Assembly (NCBI GenBank): GCA_903864275.1
Contig: CAIPFE010000015.1
Span: forward strand, 124,001 to 188,000
DNA: 64,000 bases
From: an uncultured Mucilaginibacter sp.
GTDB lineage: Bacteria; Bacteroidota; Bacteroidia; Sphingobacteriales; Sphingobacteriaceae
Direction of reading: 5' to 3'
In this document: piece by piece, positions 8,743 to 17,430 of the stretch
How the letters are laid out: every line of letters starts with the position of its first letter
Numbering within the stretch: the stretch's first letter is position 1
The notes under the pieces: generated by a model
The model's database searches: none
What the model was told of the DNA's origin: nothing
What the model saw: only the letters and a program-made list of their open reading frames with translations
Made by a program: the position numbers and the translations under genes

Positions 8743-10347
8743 TTATTTAAGCTGTAAAAACTGCACCAATGCCAACACGGAATCATTTATCTTTCCAAAC
8801 ACCAGCGATGGCATTAACCCTAAGGCGAGTACCATAATGGCCAGCGGCACCAGGGCTATTTTTTCGCGGGGGTTCAGGTCGGTTAAAGCAGTTTGCCATA
8901 CGGCGCCGCCTTTTAAATTAACGGTGCCGAAGAACATCCGCTGCATGGTCCATAAAAAGTAGGAAGCGCCCAGTAAGATACCTAATGTACCGCAGGCCGC
9001 CATCCAGTAGGGCAACAGGCCGTTGACCAAATGCGATTTGAATGCGCCGGTCAGCGAAAAAATCTCGCCTATGAACGCCGAAAAGCCTGGCAGCCCCAGA
9101 GAGGCAAAAAAAGCGATCATCATAAATGCGGTATATTTTGGCATGATGGAGGCCAAACCGCGGAAATGATTGATACCCCTGTCGTGCACCCGGTTATAAA
9201 TAACACCGGCGAGGAAGAACAGCATTGTGGATAAAAACCCATGGCTCACCATTTGCATTACCGCGCCGCTAAGACCCTCCGCAGTTTGCGAGGCTATGCC
9301 CAACAATACAAAGCCCATGTGCGATACGGACGAGTAGGCGATCATCCGTTTCAGGTCCTTTTGGGCCAATGCATTGAGCGCGCCGTAGATGATAGAGATT
9401 ACACCCAAAAGCCCCAGCCAGTAGGCATCAGCGGAAGCGATCTCCGGGAAAATACCAAAACAAACCCGGATAATGCCGTATCCGCCTACCTTTAACAATA
9501 TCCCGGCAAGGATAATGGAAACTGGTGTCGGCGCTTCCACGTGCGCATCAGGCAGCCAGGTATGCAGCGGGACTACCGGCACTTTGATAGCAAATGCAAT
9601 AAATAATACCACAAAACCAACCGCCCGCGCCGACAGGCCAAAAATAGTTTGATGGCTTAATACCGAAAATACTGATCCCTGCTCGTAGTTAGCCGGGTTC
9701 ATCATTTGTATCATGTTAAAGGTATGATTGCCTGTTACGGGGTCTTTAACCGATAAATAAAGGCCAACCATCACCAGCAGCATAAAAACCGAGCCGAATA
9801 AGGTGTATAGGAAGAATTTTATGGCAGCATATTCCCGCCTTGCACCGCCCCACATCCCGATTAAAAAGTATAGCGGCAACAGCATCAGCTCGTAAAAAAT
9901 GTAAAACAGGAAGAAATCGAGCGAGCAGAATACACCGGTTACGGCCATGTCAAGTATCAGGAACAGGATAAAAAATCCTTTTAAATTGCTTTTTATTTCC
10001 CACGAAGCCAGGGCAGCAATCACCAAAACAAACGAGGTCATTACCAGCAGTGTAATGGATATACCATCAAGCCCTACAAAATAATCAATCTGCATTCTGC
10101 CCATCGCGCCCAGGTCGAGGTTGATCCAGGGCAGTTTTTGCATAAACTGGAACTGGCTTTCGTGATTGATTCCGCCAAAAGCAGCGCCGCTTTTAAAGTT
10201 ACAATAAATCCATATACTCATGCCCAACTGGGTGAGCGTTGCCAGCAGGGTTATATATTTAAAACTACCCCGCCACCCCGATGGCAGCACCGCAATGATA
10301 GTTCCGAAGAGGACGGGAGCGAATATGACGAGGGTGAGGATGTTCAT
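8743..10347 (-). CDS. nuoM: NADH-quinone oxidoreductase subunit M
   Basis: 534 residues, second antiporter-like subunit. The ion-channel core [21 protein letters not shown] and the Glu/Lys-bearing segments ([17 protein letters not shown]) are intact; about 14 membrane helices. It lies between NuoL and NuoN in the membrane arm. A 184-base gap with a repetitive quasi-palindrome separates it from nuoL upstream, unusually long for genes otherwise packed tightly. Confidence 0.95.
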   Translation of the reverse strand: [534 protein letters not shown]

Positions 10348-10348
10348 C

Positions 10349-10536
10349 TGTTGAGATGTGAGATTTGAGATGTGAGATTTGAGATGTGAGATATGACACG
10401 TGGAGTTAGATATGAGATTTGAAGTATGAGATTTGAGATTGCAATGCCGAAATTGACCGCGCTAACCATCCCATCATTTGATGCGTAAGCCGATACAATA
10501 ACCACCCTATTTTTTATCTCAAATCTCATATCTAAA
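10349..10536. repeat. Quasi-palindrome inside nuo operon, unit like GAGATGTGAGATTTGAG
   Basis: Left arm 10350-10442 holds about eight near-copies of a 9-10 base unit (gagatgtga / gagatttga). Right arm 10512-10536 (atctcaaatctcatatcta) is complementary. The two differ greatly in length. It lies between nuoL and nuoM, so transcription must pass it unless it ends or slows the message. Confidence 0.75.
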
Positions 10537-12586
10537 CCAAAGTTTTCAAAATAAACAAAATCAATATTACAACCAGCATACTGAATAAATAATACTGGAC
10601 CTTGCCGCCCTGGAACCGGCGGGCAAAATTGCCAATACCCCGTACTATCGCGACCAGCAAATTTAAAAATCCATCGATAATATGCCGGTCGAACCAGGAG
10701 GATAGTTTTGATAAGGCAATACCTGCCCTTGCCAATACGCTGACAAAGCCATCGATGACCCTCCTGTCGAACCAAAATGTGGCACGGCTCAGGATGACCA
10801 GCGGTTTCACAATGATCTTATTATAAATATCATCAAAATACCATTCGTTGCATGCCAGGTTGAAAAGCGCCCCTTGCTGCGGGAATGGATTGGCCCTTTT
10901 ACCGGTATAAATTGCATAACTAAAATAAATGATCAGCAAACCGCCAATATTTATAACACCCGGTAATACGATAGCGAAACCCGTGTCGTCGGAGATGCCG
11001 GGAAAGCCTTTATAAACCCAACTGGCATCGTACGAAAAGGGATTTAACGAAAACAACGGAAAAAAGCAGCAAGCCGCCAGCAAAAATAAAGGCACTTTGT
11101 AAAGCAGGCCGCCATCGCTAACGTCTATTTTTAGACCAGGCGACAATTGCGCCACCCGCAGCTCGCCAAAAAAAACCTTTACTATGACCCGTGCGATATA
11201 AAATACGGTGAGCCAACTGGTCAACACAGCAAAAATAGGTACCAGTCTAAGTACGACATTCCTGTTTTCGGTCCAGGCGAAGGCCTGCACCAGGATGCCA
11301 TCCTTCGACAAAAAGCCGGAGGTTAAAGGTAACGCGGCTAATGCCAGCGCGCCAACTAGTGCCGCAGCAAAGGTAAACGGCAGTTTTTTGCGCAGGCCGC
11401 CCATGTTTTGTATGTTTTGCGGATCAATGTCGAGCCCGTTATCATCCCTTATATGCGCCATTTGGTGGATAACGATACCGGCCACTAAAAACAACAGGCA
11501 CTTGAAAAAAGCGTGCGTCACCAAATGGAATAGCGAAGAAGCATAGGCGCCGATACCCATGGCCATGATCATAAAGCCCAGCTGTGATATGGTTGAGTAT
11601 GCCAATATGCGCTTCAGATCGTTTTGCGTAAGCGCGATGGTCGCCGCCATAAAAGCAGTAAAGCAGCCGATGACAGCAAGAATGGTTAGTTCAGCATCGT
11701 TAAACATGGGGTAGACCCTGCCTAATAAAAATACACCTGCCGCTACCATGGTTGCCGCGTGGATGAGCGCGGAGATGGAGGTTGGCCCTTCCATAGCATC
11801 GGGCAGCCAGGTATGGAGCGGGAACTGTGCCGATTTTGCTGCCACCCCCAAAAATATCCCACCACAGGCCAAATATTGCCATATAGCCGGGAGATGGGCC
11901 GAAGGCGCTGTCCAAACACCATTTTTGATGATAGATTGAAAGATCAGCCCTTTATCAGCAAAAAGCTGTGCGATATCAAACGTGTGGTATTGGGCAAATA
12001 AAATGATGATGGCGATTAACAAACCCATATCCCCGATCCGGTTCATGATAAAAGCCTTTTTATTGGCTACAATTGCCTTATGGCGTTTATACCAAAAGCC
12101 TATAAGCAGGTAGGACGAAAAGCCGACCAATTCCCAAAAGATGTAGAACAGCACCAGATTATCCGCAACCACCAATGCGAGCATGCTGAAACAAAAAAAA
12201 CTGAGGTAAGCGAAGTAACGGTTGTAGCTTTCATCGTCCTTCATGTAAGCAGTAGAGTAAATATGCACCGGCAGCGCAATTAAATTAACCAGCAGCAGCA
12301 TTAAAACCGACAGGTTGTTTAATAAAATGCCGGCCTGTACTTTTGTATCGCCAATGGTGAACCAAAGTTGTGATTGGTGCACCTCGTGGCTGTTCCAAAC
12401 TTTTGCAAATACAAATGCCGATAAAACAGCGCTCGTTAAAATAGCTATAGTCGATACCCAGCCTGATACTTTATTCCATTTAGTCGGAAAGGAAATATTA
12501 ATTATGAAAGCAAGCAAAGGCATTAACACTGCGGCCAGAGTGAAATGGATAGTTAGGGTGTCTATGGCGTTTAAAAAATCTTTCAA
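10532..12586 (-). CDS. nuoL: NADH-quinone oxidoreductase subunit L
   Basis: 684 residues, the distal antiporter-like subunit with the long lateral helix. Core motif [20 protein letters not shown]-like (here [19 protein letters not shown]) is intact, as is [18 protein letters not shown]. It is longer than E. coli NuoL (613). Near the C-terminus two copies of WFDR-x2-IDGF (605-614 and 631-640, offset 26) suggest a local duplication in the linker before the final membrane anchor. The stop falls in the right arm of the repeat at 10349-10536. Confidence 0.95.
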   Translation of the reverse strand: [684 protein letters not shown]

Positions 12587-12616
12587 GTTTATTTAATTAG
12601 TCCATTTTAGATTAAT

Positions 12617-12642
12617 GTAGAGACGCAATACTTTGCGCCTAC
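12617..12642. repeat. Short REP-like hairpin between nuoK and nuoL
   Basis: Arms gtagagacgcaa (12617-12628) and ttgcgcctac (12633-12642) pair with a small bulge around a four-base loop. I recall GTAGAGACGCAA hairpins as frequent in Bacteroidota intergenic DNA. Confidence 0.5.
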
Positions 12643-12652
12643 AACGACATCT

Positions 12653-12958
12653 TCAATCCTTCAATTGATCAACCTTCCCCGGGTCAATCGTTTTATATTG
12701 CCTGTACACATTTAAAATAATAGCCAACGCAACCGCTGTTGTTGCCGCCGCAAGCACAATAGCAAACAGGGCAAACATTTGGCCGGCGTTGTTAAAGAGG
12801 TCGTACTTGCCGAAGGCCACCAGGTTTAAAATGGCAGCGTTCAGCATCAGCTCGATGCCAATCAGTATTTGTATGGCGTTGTGTTTGGATACCACCATGT
12901 ACAGGCCAATGCAAAACAAAACGGCGCTTACTACCAAAAAATCGGTTAAACTGATCAT
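12653..12958 (-). CDS. nuoK: NADH-quinone oxidoreductase subunit K
   Basis: 101 residues with three membrane helices, the normal size. The essential helix-2 glutamate is present (GIELMLN, Glu36, the same number as in E. coli). The second membrane glutamate, Glu72 of E. coli in the AAAEAS segment, is replaced here: the aligned segment reads AAATTA, with Thr at that site. The start overlaps the nuoJ stop by 4 bases (ATGA), showing translational coupling. It forms part of the proton path between NuoJ/NuoH and the antiporter subunits. Confidence 0.93.
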   Translation of the reverse strand: MISLTDFLVVSAVLFCIGLYMVVSKHNAIQILIGIELMLNAAILNLVAFGKYDLFNNAGQMFALFAIVLAAATTAVALAIILNVYRQYKTIDPGKVDQLKD

Positions 12959-13503
12959 GGCCTGGCCCCCTTCCGTGATAAATGCGCCGCGCCTACCAGT
13001 GCAATCATCAGCAATATAGATATGGCTTCAAACGGCAGCAAATAGTTCGTCATCAGGCTGACGCCGATGTTTTCCGTCATCGCGGAAGATGGCGTAATAT
13101 CATTTCTTGCTTCAATTGATCTTCTTATCCACGCGAGGTTATTGGCATCCACTTTAAAGATCATATTAACCAGTACGATCAAAAACAGGGCGGCTAATAA
13201 AATTGCAGGTATTTTTCGTAAGCTGATGAAAGCTTTGCGCTGCTGGGTTATGGCATTCAATGTTTCTTTACCCGACAGCATAAACGCAAACAGGATGAGC
13301 ACCAGTATCCCGCCAACATAGATCACTATTTGGGTAATAGCCACAAAATCGGCCAGCGCCAAAACATATAAGCCCGCCAGCGCGAACAAAGTGATAAAAA
13401 ACATAAAGATCGACCTTACCAAATTTTTGGTGGAAGCCACAAATAACGCTGATGCCAGCGAAATAAAACTCATTATATAAAACAATACCTGCGCCAAGCT
13501 CAT
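12955..13503 (-). CDS. nuoJ: NADH-quinone oxidoreductase subunit J
   Basis: 182 residues, five membrane helices, including the helix-3 motif YVGGILVLILFAFML that holds the pi-bulge region seen in complex I structures. It overlaps nuoI (4 bases) and nuoK (4 bases). It links the quinone site to the membrane proton channels. Confidence 0.93.
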   Translation of the reverse strand: MSLAQVLFYIMSFISLASALFVASTKNLVRSIFMFFITLFALAGLYVLALADFVAITQIVIYVGGILVLILFAFMLSGKETLNAITQQRKAFISLRKIPAILLAALFLIVLVNMIFKVDANNLAWIRRSIEARNDITPSSAMTENIGVSLMTNYLLPFEAISILLMIALVGAAHLSRKGARP

Positions 13504-14087
13504 ACGTCACCCTCCTTTTTCCGCATAGCGGCCAGTTTAGCAGCCTGTCGTTCTGCCTGCTGCTGCTCAAATTCGCGCCGTTTTTCTGCAGCAAATTCGG
13601 GTGTCATGTCCGAGAATTGATAGGTCAGGTCCTTTATATCAACTACGCTTTTATCATATTGATTGGTCATCACAATACATTCAGTGGGGCAAACGATGGT
13701 ACACAGGCCGCAATACATGCATTTGGCCATGTCTATATCAAACTTTGCGGCGTATAGTCTTTTTGTAGTACCGTCCGACGTTTGCCCGATGGCTTCGGTA
13801 GCTTTGATAGCTTCAATGTCGATACAATCAACCGGACAAACTTTGGCGCAAAGGTCGCATACAATACAATCATCCATTTCCACATCCAGCTGGTACCGCC
13901 CTACTTCGGGTATTGGCAGCTTTTGATGCGGATATTGAATGGTGTTTGTGCCCTCCAACTGTTTAAAGTAATTATTATCACTTGCAGGCAGCAGTGTCCT
14001 TTTCCGGTGCGAAGAAAAAAGATGCTGGAAGGTGATGGATAATCCCTTAAATGCAGTTGTAAAACCGTCTATTGTTGTTTTAAACAT
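13500..14087 (-). CDS. nuoI: NADH-quinone oxidoreductase subunit I (2x[4Fe-4S])
   Basis: 195 residues with two ferredoxin-type clusters: Cys74/77/80/84 (CIVCDLCAKVCP) and Cys123/126/129/133 (CMYCGLCTIVCP). These are clusters N6a and N6b, passing electrons from the NuoG side toward NuoB. The C-terminus (from 165) is charged and helical (RREFEQQQAERQAAKLAAM). Its electron donor and acceptor subunits (NuoG, NuoB) are not coded in this window. Confidence 0.95.
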   Translation of the reverse strand: MFKTTIDGFTTAFKGLSITFQHLFSSHRKRTLLPASDNNYFKQLEGTNTIQYPHQKLPIPEVGRYQLDVEMDDCIVCDLCAKVCPVDCIDIEAIKATEAIGQTSDGTTKRLYAAKFDIDMAKCMYCGLCTIVCPTECIVMTNQYDKSVVDIKDLTYQFSDMTPEFAAEKRREFEQQQAERQAAKLAAMRKKEGDV

Positions 14088-14104
14088 CTATTTAATTCTC
14101 ATTC

Positions 14105-14212
14105 ACTTTTGTCTGAACCGGGATTAACGGATTTTAGCGATTTCTACGATTTTTTTGTAATTCCAAAATCAAAAATAAATCCGAAATCGAACATCCGAAA
14201 TCCGAAATCACA
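14105..14212. repeat. Quasi-palindrome, units like GGATTTTAGCGATTT and CCGAAATCGAACAT
   Basis: Between nuoH and nuoI. The left half (14117-14158) carries gattaacggattttagcg-type units; the right half (14176-14210) is a run of aaatccgaaatcgaacatcc units. Pairing is looser than at other loci. Confidence 0.55.
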
Positions 14213-15278
14213 TCAGCCACAGCCTCCATATCCCCGATATTAGCATACACAGAAAAGCCAGGGGTGTTAATACTTTCCAGCACAGGGCCATTAGTTTATC
14301 CACCCTTAAACGGGGCAAAGTCCACCTGATCCACATTTGTATGCCTATTAGGGTTAATGTTTTAATCATGATCCATAAAATGCCCCAGCCTGCCCCAGTT
14401 GTCCATGCGGCAAGGTGTGCCGGACCAATGTTAGGCAGCGGCGTGTTCCACGCGCCTAAAAATAATATTACCCCGATCATTGATACCAGGAACATCATGG
14501 AATACTCTGCTAAAAAAACCAGGGCAAATCTTAAGCCTGTATATTCTGTATGGAAACCTGCCACCAGTTCAGATTCGGCCTCAGGAATATCAAAAGGCGC
14601 GCGGTTACTTTCGGCCAATGAGGCTATAAAGTAAATCACGAAAGCGATGAGCAGGTGCGGCGCCCTGAAAATGTTCCAGGCAAGTATGCCGCCAATTGAC
14701 GATACATCCCAAAAGCCTGAAAACATTGTTTTCCCCGGCGATAAAACGCCCTGCTGCGCGGCAATATCCTGCAGGTTTAATGTCTGGGCGATCATCACCA
14801 CAGAGATCAATGCAAAACCAGCAGGAATTTCGTACGAAATGATCTGCGCGGCCGAGCGCATGGCCCCTAAAATGGAATATTTATTGTTCGATCCCCACCC
14901 GGCCATTAATATGCCTAAAGTTTCGATGGATATGATTGCGAAAACATAATACAGTCCTAAGTTTAGTTTGGATGGTACAAGTCCGGGCCCCCAAGGTAGT
15001 GCGGCAAAGCCGAGGTAAACGGCAATAAAAATAATAGCCGGCGCCATCATAAACAATAATTTATCGGCAGCAGCGGGGATGATCAGTTCTTTCTGCAGCA
15101 TTTTCAGGATATCCGCAAAAGTTTGCAGGGAGCCGTATTTTCCGGTTTCCGTTGGGCCAAGTCGGTCCTGTATAAAGGCAGATACTTTGCGCTCGGCATA
15201 AACGCCAAACAGCGCAAATAAAGCTGAAAAGCCAAACAGCCCAATGGCAATAAAGAAATATGTGAGGTAAAAGTTCAA
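14208..15278 (-). CDS. nuoH: NADH-quinone oxidoreductase subunit H
   Basis: 356 residues, about nine membrane helices, the heel subunit that forms the quinone pocket with NuoB and NuoD. Conserved segments seen: ERKVSAFIQDRLGPTETG near the start, EIPAGF, and the loop ESNRAPFDIPEAESELVAGF. It is the first gene of this nuo run; upstream is a repeat and then murI, so nuoA-G must be elsewhere. Confidence 0.95.
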   Translation of the reverse strand: MNFYLTYFFIAIGLFGFSALFALFGVYAERKVSAFIQDRLGPTETGKYGSLQTFADILKMLQKELIIPAAADKLLFMMAPAIIFIAVYLGFAALPWGPGLVPSKLNLGLYYVFAIISIETLGILMAGWGSNNKYSILGAMRSAAQIISYEIPAGFALISVVMIAQTLNLQDIAAQQGVLSPGKTMFSGFWDVSSIGGILAWNIFRAPHLLIAFVIYFIASLAESNRAPFDIPEAESELVAGFHTEYTGLRFALVFLAEYSMMFLVSMIGVILFLGAWNTPLPNIGPAHLAAWTTGAGWGILWIMIKTLTLIGIQMWIRWTLPRLRVDKLMALCWKVLTPLAFLCMLISGIWRLWLM

Positions 15279-15319
15279 TCTGCTTGCTTTACTGCAAACT
15301 TAGTGATTTTTGGTTGGGT

Positions 15320-15422
15320 TTAGTGATTAGAGGTTGGAGATTAGAGGTTAGTAAAAATGCGGAAGTCGAAATGCCAATTGCGGAATATTGAATTCAACAG
15401 TCCCTAATCACTAACCTCAACA
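15320..15422. repeat. Quasi-palindrome, unit like GATTAGAGGTTGGA
   Basis: Left arm 15322-15352 (gtgattagaggttggagatt and continuation), right arm 15403-15422 (ccctaatcactaacctcaac). The right arm reaches into the murI stop region. Loop about 50 bases. Confidence 0.7.
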
Positions 15423-16250
15423 TTTAACATCCGCAAACGCCGATTTAACAGGCCCGGAGAAGAATATTTCCGCATAATGGTCAAAGTCCGCGGTATCATC
15501 TGTGGTTGTGAAAAATTGCTGTGTGCTGTTTTTTGTCAGTTTACTTTCCATTTCGGGGTGCCTGAGCAAATAATCAACGAGGCTTTTTGCTACAATGTCA
15601 CCTTGTGAAATAACCTGGATATGCCCCGGCAAATAGGAGCTAATTTTTTGCTGCAGCAACGGATAATGGGTACAAGCCAGTAGAAGTGTATCAATATTGG
15701 CCGATTGCGCTAAAATCTCATCAAGGTATTTTTTTACAAAGTAATCGGCGCCGGGTTTATCGTGTTCGCCGTTCTCAATAAGCGGCACCCAAAGCGGGCA
15801 GGCCTGCTGGTAAACTTTCACGTCCGGGGCAAAATTCCCTATCTCGATCAAATACGATCCTGACTGTACAGTACCCTTAGTGCCCAGCACGCCGATCTCT
15901 TTTGTTTTTGTGTAATTACCTATTACCTCGGCAGTTGGCCTGATAACGCCGAGCACCCTTTTTGAAGGATCTACATTCTGCAGGTCTTTTTGTTGAATGG
16001 TACGCAATGCTTTCGCCGAGGCCGTATTACAGGCAAGAATAACCAGCGGGCACCCTGCATTAAAAAGCCATTGCACACATTCCCAGGTATATTGATGGAT
16101 GCTTTGAAATGAGCGGTTGCCATAGGGAGCCCGCGCCGTATCGCCCAAATAGATATAATCATAACCCGGAAGCTGCTGAATAATTGAACGGAAGACAGTG
16201 AGGCCGCCATAACCCGAATCAAAGATCCCAATCGGTTTGTTGTTTAACAT
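15417..16250 (-). CDS. murI: Glutamate racemase
   Basis: 277 residues. It converts L- to D-glutamate for peptidoglycan in the cytoplasm. Both catalytic cysteines are present, in ILACNTAS (Cys74) and LLACTHYP (Cys193, with His195), along with the N-terminal FDSGYGG (Asp11). The position next to the skp-bamA cluster is typical for Bacteroidota. A strong terminator separates it from the upstream Skp gene, so it probably has its own promoter or depends on read-through. Confidence 0.95.
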   Translation of the reverse strand: MLNNKPIGIFDSGYGGLTVFRSIIQQLPGYDYIYLGDTARAPYGNRSFQSIHQYTWECVQWLFNAGCPLVILACNTASAKALRTIQQKDLQNVDPSKRVLGVIRPTAEVIGNYTKTKEIGVLGTKGTVQSGSYLIEIGNFAPDVKVYQQACPLWVPLIENGEHDKPGADYFVKKYLDEILAQSANIDTLLLACTHYPLLQQKISSYLPGHIQVISQGDIVAKSLVDYLLRHPEMESKLTKNSTQQFFTTTDDTADFDHYAEIFFSGPVKSAFADVKC

Positions 16251-16264
16251 TGTACAAAAATAGA

Positions 16265-16293
16265 AAAAGCGCCCCGATTTGCGGGGCGCTTTT
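16265..16293 (-). terminator. Rho-independent terminator between skp-like gene and murI
   Basis: Stem agcgccccg / cggggcgct (16268-16276 with 16282-16290), loop of five bases, A-run on one side and T-run on the other, so it may work both ways. On the minus strand it follows the Skp-like gene ending at 16316. Confidence 0.8.
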
Positions 16294-16315
16294 ATAATAT
16301 GGTTGCAATATCCTA

Positions 16316-16831
16316 TTATTTCAAGCCTAATTTAGCTTTTACCGGTACCATCAAATCGTCACCTTCCGGTGACACGATGAGGGGTGCTCCTTGTGACGAA
16401 TCAAATACATAAGCATAGCCTTTTTCTTTCGCTACGTCTGCAACGGCTGCGCGGCACTTGTCCGACACCGGTTTTATCAATTCGTTTGATTTGGCCTCCA
16501 CTTGCTGTTGGGCACTGGTTTGAAAGTCCTGCATACGTTTATTCATATCCTGCAATTCAGCTTGTTTCGAAGTACGTACAGCATCGGTCATAGTTGCGCT
16601 TTGTGCCTGGAAATTTTTGGCTTCTGTTTGCAGTGTATTATTCATAGTCGTTAACTGGTCAATAAATTGCTTTTGGTAGCTCTCAATTGCAGTCTGAACC
16701 GTCTTTGCCTCAGGCATTTGACGGATCAGGTCGCCAAAATTAATATAGCCAATCTTGGTTTGTGCTTTGGCAAAGCTGCCTACAAATAACATGCATCCTG
16801 CAACTAAAGCAACTTTAAATAGTTTTTTCAT
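16316..16831 (-). CDS. OmpH/Skp-family periplasmic chaperone (copy 1)
   Basis: 171 residues: signal peptide ending FAKAQ (about residue 24), a short beta strand (KIGYINFGDLI), a long helical arm rich in Gln/Lys/Thr (about 45-125), then the closing strand segment YAYVFDSSQGAPL. This is the Skp/OmpH chaperone layout, which holds unfolded outer membrane proteins for BamA. It lies 52 bases after a second copy of the family and in the same direction as bamA. Confidence 0.9.
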   Translation of the reverse strand: MKKLFKVALVAGCMLFVGSFAKAQTKIGYINFGDLIRQMPEAKTVQTAIESYQKQFIDQLTTMNNTLQTEAKNFQAQSATMTDAVRTSKQAELQDMNKRMQDFQTSAQQQVEAKSNELIKPVSDKCRAAVADVAKEKGYAYVFDSSQGAPLIVSPEGDDLMVPVKAKLGLK

Positions 16832-16883
16832 TTTTCTTTTTCTGGGAGTTTAAAAATAGTGGGATTATTATAATTTAAAAAAT

Positions 16884-17414
16884 TTATTTAGCAAATGCTC
16901 CGGGTTTCAATCCCAGTTTGGTAATTACATCTGCGCTCTTATCATAACGCGGATTTGCGTATAACATTATTACTTCACTGTTCTTATCAAAGATCATATC
17001 AATATCTTCGTTTTCGGCAACGGCTTGTATAGCCTTAGCCAGTTTGTCCTGGATTGGCTTTATTGTTGAATTACTTTTTTGTTCCAGATCGCCGCCGGGC
17101 CCGAATTTTTGGCGCTGGAAATCTTTGGCGGTCTTTTCTTTATCAGCTATTTCGGCCTCGCGGCGCTTTTTCATATCCGCGGTCATCAAAACCTGGTCGG
17201 CCTGGTATGCCTTGTAAAGGCGGTCGATTTCCTGGTAGCGCTGATCTACATCTTTTTGCCATTGTGCCGAAAGCGCTTCCAATTGCCTTTGGGCCGAAGC
17301 ATATTCAGGCATGTGTTTCAGAATATAATCGGAATCGACATAAGCGAAACGCTGGGCAAATACTGCCGTCAGCGATAAAAACATAAGCCCGGTTATTAAT
17401 AATATTCTCTTCAT
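16884..17414 (-). CDS. OmpH/Skp-family periplasmic chaperone (copy 2)
   Basis: About 176 residues from the ATG at 17414 (MKRILLITGLMFLSLTAVFA signal). An upstream ATG at 17447 would overlap bamA and place residues before the signal peptide, so it is less likely. Helical arm about 45-120 with the Lys/Arg/Glu-rich MKKRREAEIADKEKTAKDF, then DIDMIFDKNSEVIML. It is paralogous to the next gene downstream. Tandem Skp genes after bamA are usual in this phylum. Confidence 0.9.
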   Translation of the reverse strand: MKRILLITGLMFLSLTAVFAQRFAYVDSDYILKHMPEYASAQRQLEALSAQWQKDVDQRYQEIDRLYKAYQADQVLMTADMKKRREAEIADKEKTAKDFQRQKFGPGGDLEQKSNSTIKPIQDKLAKAIQAVAENEDIDMIFDKNSEVIMLYANPRYDKSADVITKLGLKPGAFAK

Positions 17415-17430
17415 CGCAATTTTATGCAAA

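Noticed and set aside
10344..10775. 143-codon minus-strand frame over the nuoL end
   Set aside because: It is another frame of nuoL and the repeat run; the composition is not protein-like.
16316..17414. Tandem Skp genes as an unusual duplication
   Set aside because: Two Skp/OmpH copies after bamA are normal in Bacteroidota.
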